Part shown: positions 55,501 through 58,289 of the stretch, in pieces
Position numbering within the stretch: position 1 is the stretch's first letter
Layout of the letters: every line of letters starts with the position of its first letter
NCBI GenBank assembly: GCA_038373885.1
Contig: JAWZYV010011897.1
Coordinates: forward strand, 186,001 to 250,000
Origin: Cheiracanthium punctorium
Lineage: Eukaryota > Arthropoda > Arachnida > Araneae > Cheiracanthiidae
Reading direction: 5' to 3'
DNA length: 64,000 bases
Position numbers and translations under genes: made by a program
Notes under the pieces: model-generated
Told to the model about the DNA's origin: nothing
What the model saw: the letters and a program-made list of their open reading frames with translations, nothing else
Databases searched by the model: none

Positions 55501-58250
55501 ATTTCTGCCCCAATTTAGACCATTATCAGAAAAAGTAACTTCTTAATAGTATTAAGCATCAGAAACTGCTGCCAAGAGGAGTTATATACTATGGAAGTAC
55601 ACTTTCTGCGAAGAGTCATTAGTCATTGGTTTAATGAACATGAGCCAAAAAGTGCAAAATGTTTCAAATAAATAATAATAATAATTAAATAATTATTTTT
55701 GATGGTACCTTGCATATAAATTATGCACTAAACATGTACCTGACAAACGGGTTCTATCCTAAGTTCACACATTTCTTTAAAAAAAGAAAAAAAAAATCTT
55801 TTCTATCAATAAAATGAATTTTTGTAGAGTGTAATTTACTTTCACAGTATGAAAATGAAGAATAATAATTTTACTTTGATTTTTAAATAAAAGGACAGAC
55901 AAGAATATCCTTCTTATAGTACCACTGAACTATCAGTAGGACAAACGGAATACTAATGCTGCACAAATCAATAGGGAAACTAAACAGGCTTCCTTTATTC
56001 TTTTTGTAATCAATTTAATGGGGATGAAAATTAGCGAATAACTTTGGCAGAAAAATAAAAAGATCAAAATTATATCTTATACAAATTCATATTTTTTACA
56101 CAAAATTATTTTTATTATATCTTACTCTTATATACATAGCAGAATGATGCAAATCGGAAAAAGCTGCCTTCCTCATAATAATTTCAATGATTATTTCCTA
56201 CTACATCTTTAACCCAGCTCTGTTTCCCTTTTGGACAGCACAGAGGGATAATTCTAATTTGTTTTTCTCTGCATGTATTGGACCAAAATTATCCAACAGC
56301 ATTCTTGCACAGGTGAAAGTAAAATACCACTTTATAAAACTGGATTTCGAATTCCATCTCATCCTATTTGGACAATAAAATCATTGATAAATGAGTGAAT
56401 TCAAATTTTGCACCAAGCTACGAATTTATTAATTGTGTTCCACCCTAAAATCTGCCAATGAAACTACAATTATCTCCATCGAAAACTAAATGCTGATAAT
56501 ATAATTTTAAATTTCATGCTGAAACTTACATGTGCTTCAGGTTTCTGGTGGGCACAATCGTGAGAAGCTTGTGTGAGCTCTTGAACCTTCCGCCTAAGCT
56601 CTTGTTGTTGCTTTTTAAGCCTAGCAAGCTCTTTCTGCTGCTTTTCGCGCTCTTCTTCATCACTGGATTCACTAGAGCTGCTGCTAACCATGCCTGAACT
56701 GTCAGCCCCCGAGCTACTACTGCTGGAATCCATGTGGCTCTCACTTTCCGAACTAGATTTTTTAGTCTTTTTCTACAAAAATTAACATTTTTTAAATTAA
56801 TTTTTTTGAATAAAAAATGAAACAAATAAAAGAAAATGTTAATGACAGTAAAATAAAGAAACAGAAAAGAAACAAAGATAAAAAATGCAAAATATTATGA
56901 TGCCTTCTATTTTTATTTTATTTTATTTTTTTAATACAACCCTAAAATATTTTTTGTAATGCTCAAGACTACCCTAACAGTTTTTTTTTCTGTTTTTTTA
57001 TAAGGCAGTGGGGTACCTACAGCTTAATTTCAGAAATTAAAATATTTAGAGTTGTTCTGTCTATCGGAATCAAAGTCTTATTCTAGAAAATAATAAAAAT
57101 ATGTAAGTGTTATAGTACTTTAACAGTTATTTGATAGTGATCAACTTACACAATAGTACAGCCAAAAGCATCATTTTCAAAACCAGTAGCCTTCCCTTTC
57201 TTCCAACTTTAATTATTTGATATTATATACTTTATATTTTACAATTAAACACACAGTAAAAAAAGCAGCAGTTTTCTAAAACACTACGAATTCATTCAGA
57301 ATACTGAATATGTAATGATACATTTATACTTGAGTATAAATGATCATTACATGCTTATTATCTTAACTCGATTCAATAAACTCAACTGGGTTTGACTGGT
57401 ATTTTGTCTTATTAAAACTTCATAACTTATCAAAGGTGCTACCAAATTATTAAAAACAACAATAGCACAGATACTAAGTTAACACTACATGAATAAAAGA
57501 ATAGCTTTATTTATTACTTTTAATATTTCCTTATAAACAAAACACATTGAAGAAACTAGACTTCAATCAGGGTTGGCACTTTATTGCCAGAAGTAAAAAA
57601 AAATGTATAATAATAACCTGATAAATAAAAGTTTTTACCAAAGCAGAAAAAATAGAAGTACATTGCATAATTTGAAAAGCATAAAAATACAGCATTATAA
57701 AATTTGGGAGACAGCAGAAAATGCAGAATTTTGCATTATCTTCAACTGTTATTTATAAACTTTGTACATTATGTAGGTATAACACCACATTTTCTGCAAA
57801 CTTTCTATATTTTTCTCTCAACATTTTTATTGCATACCTGCCAACATTTAAAAACATTTATCAGGTGCAACTTTGGAAAATATCCGGAGTTTTGAAAAAT
57901 CTTCAGGAGCAGGCCATGACTCCAATTTTTAAAAAGGTTGTAGCTTATTTGAGATAAGCGGTATTTAAAAATTATCCAAAGAATGCATTAATAATAAACA
58001 AATATCATAATGATAACAAAAAATATTAATCATTAATTGTAAGATATATTTACACTAGATCCTTAAAAATGGAGTTCAATTGACCTTATATATTTTAAAT
58101 ATAAAAAAATAGATCAATGTAATTAATATAAACTAAATATGAGTACTGAAGTCACACACGCCTACTTTTAAACCCGTATGGCAATGGATTTTTTTCCCCT
58201 CTTTTCCCTGTATCATAAACATGTTTTTTCAGTTTTGCATGCAGTTAGCG

Positions 58251-58289
<39 letters not shown>
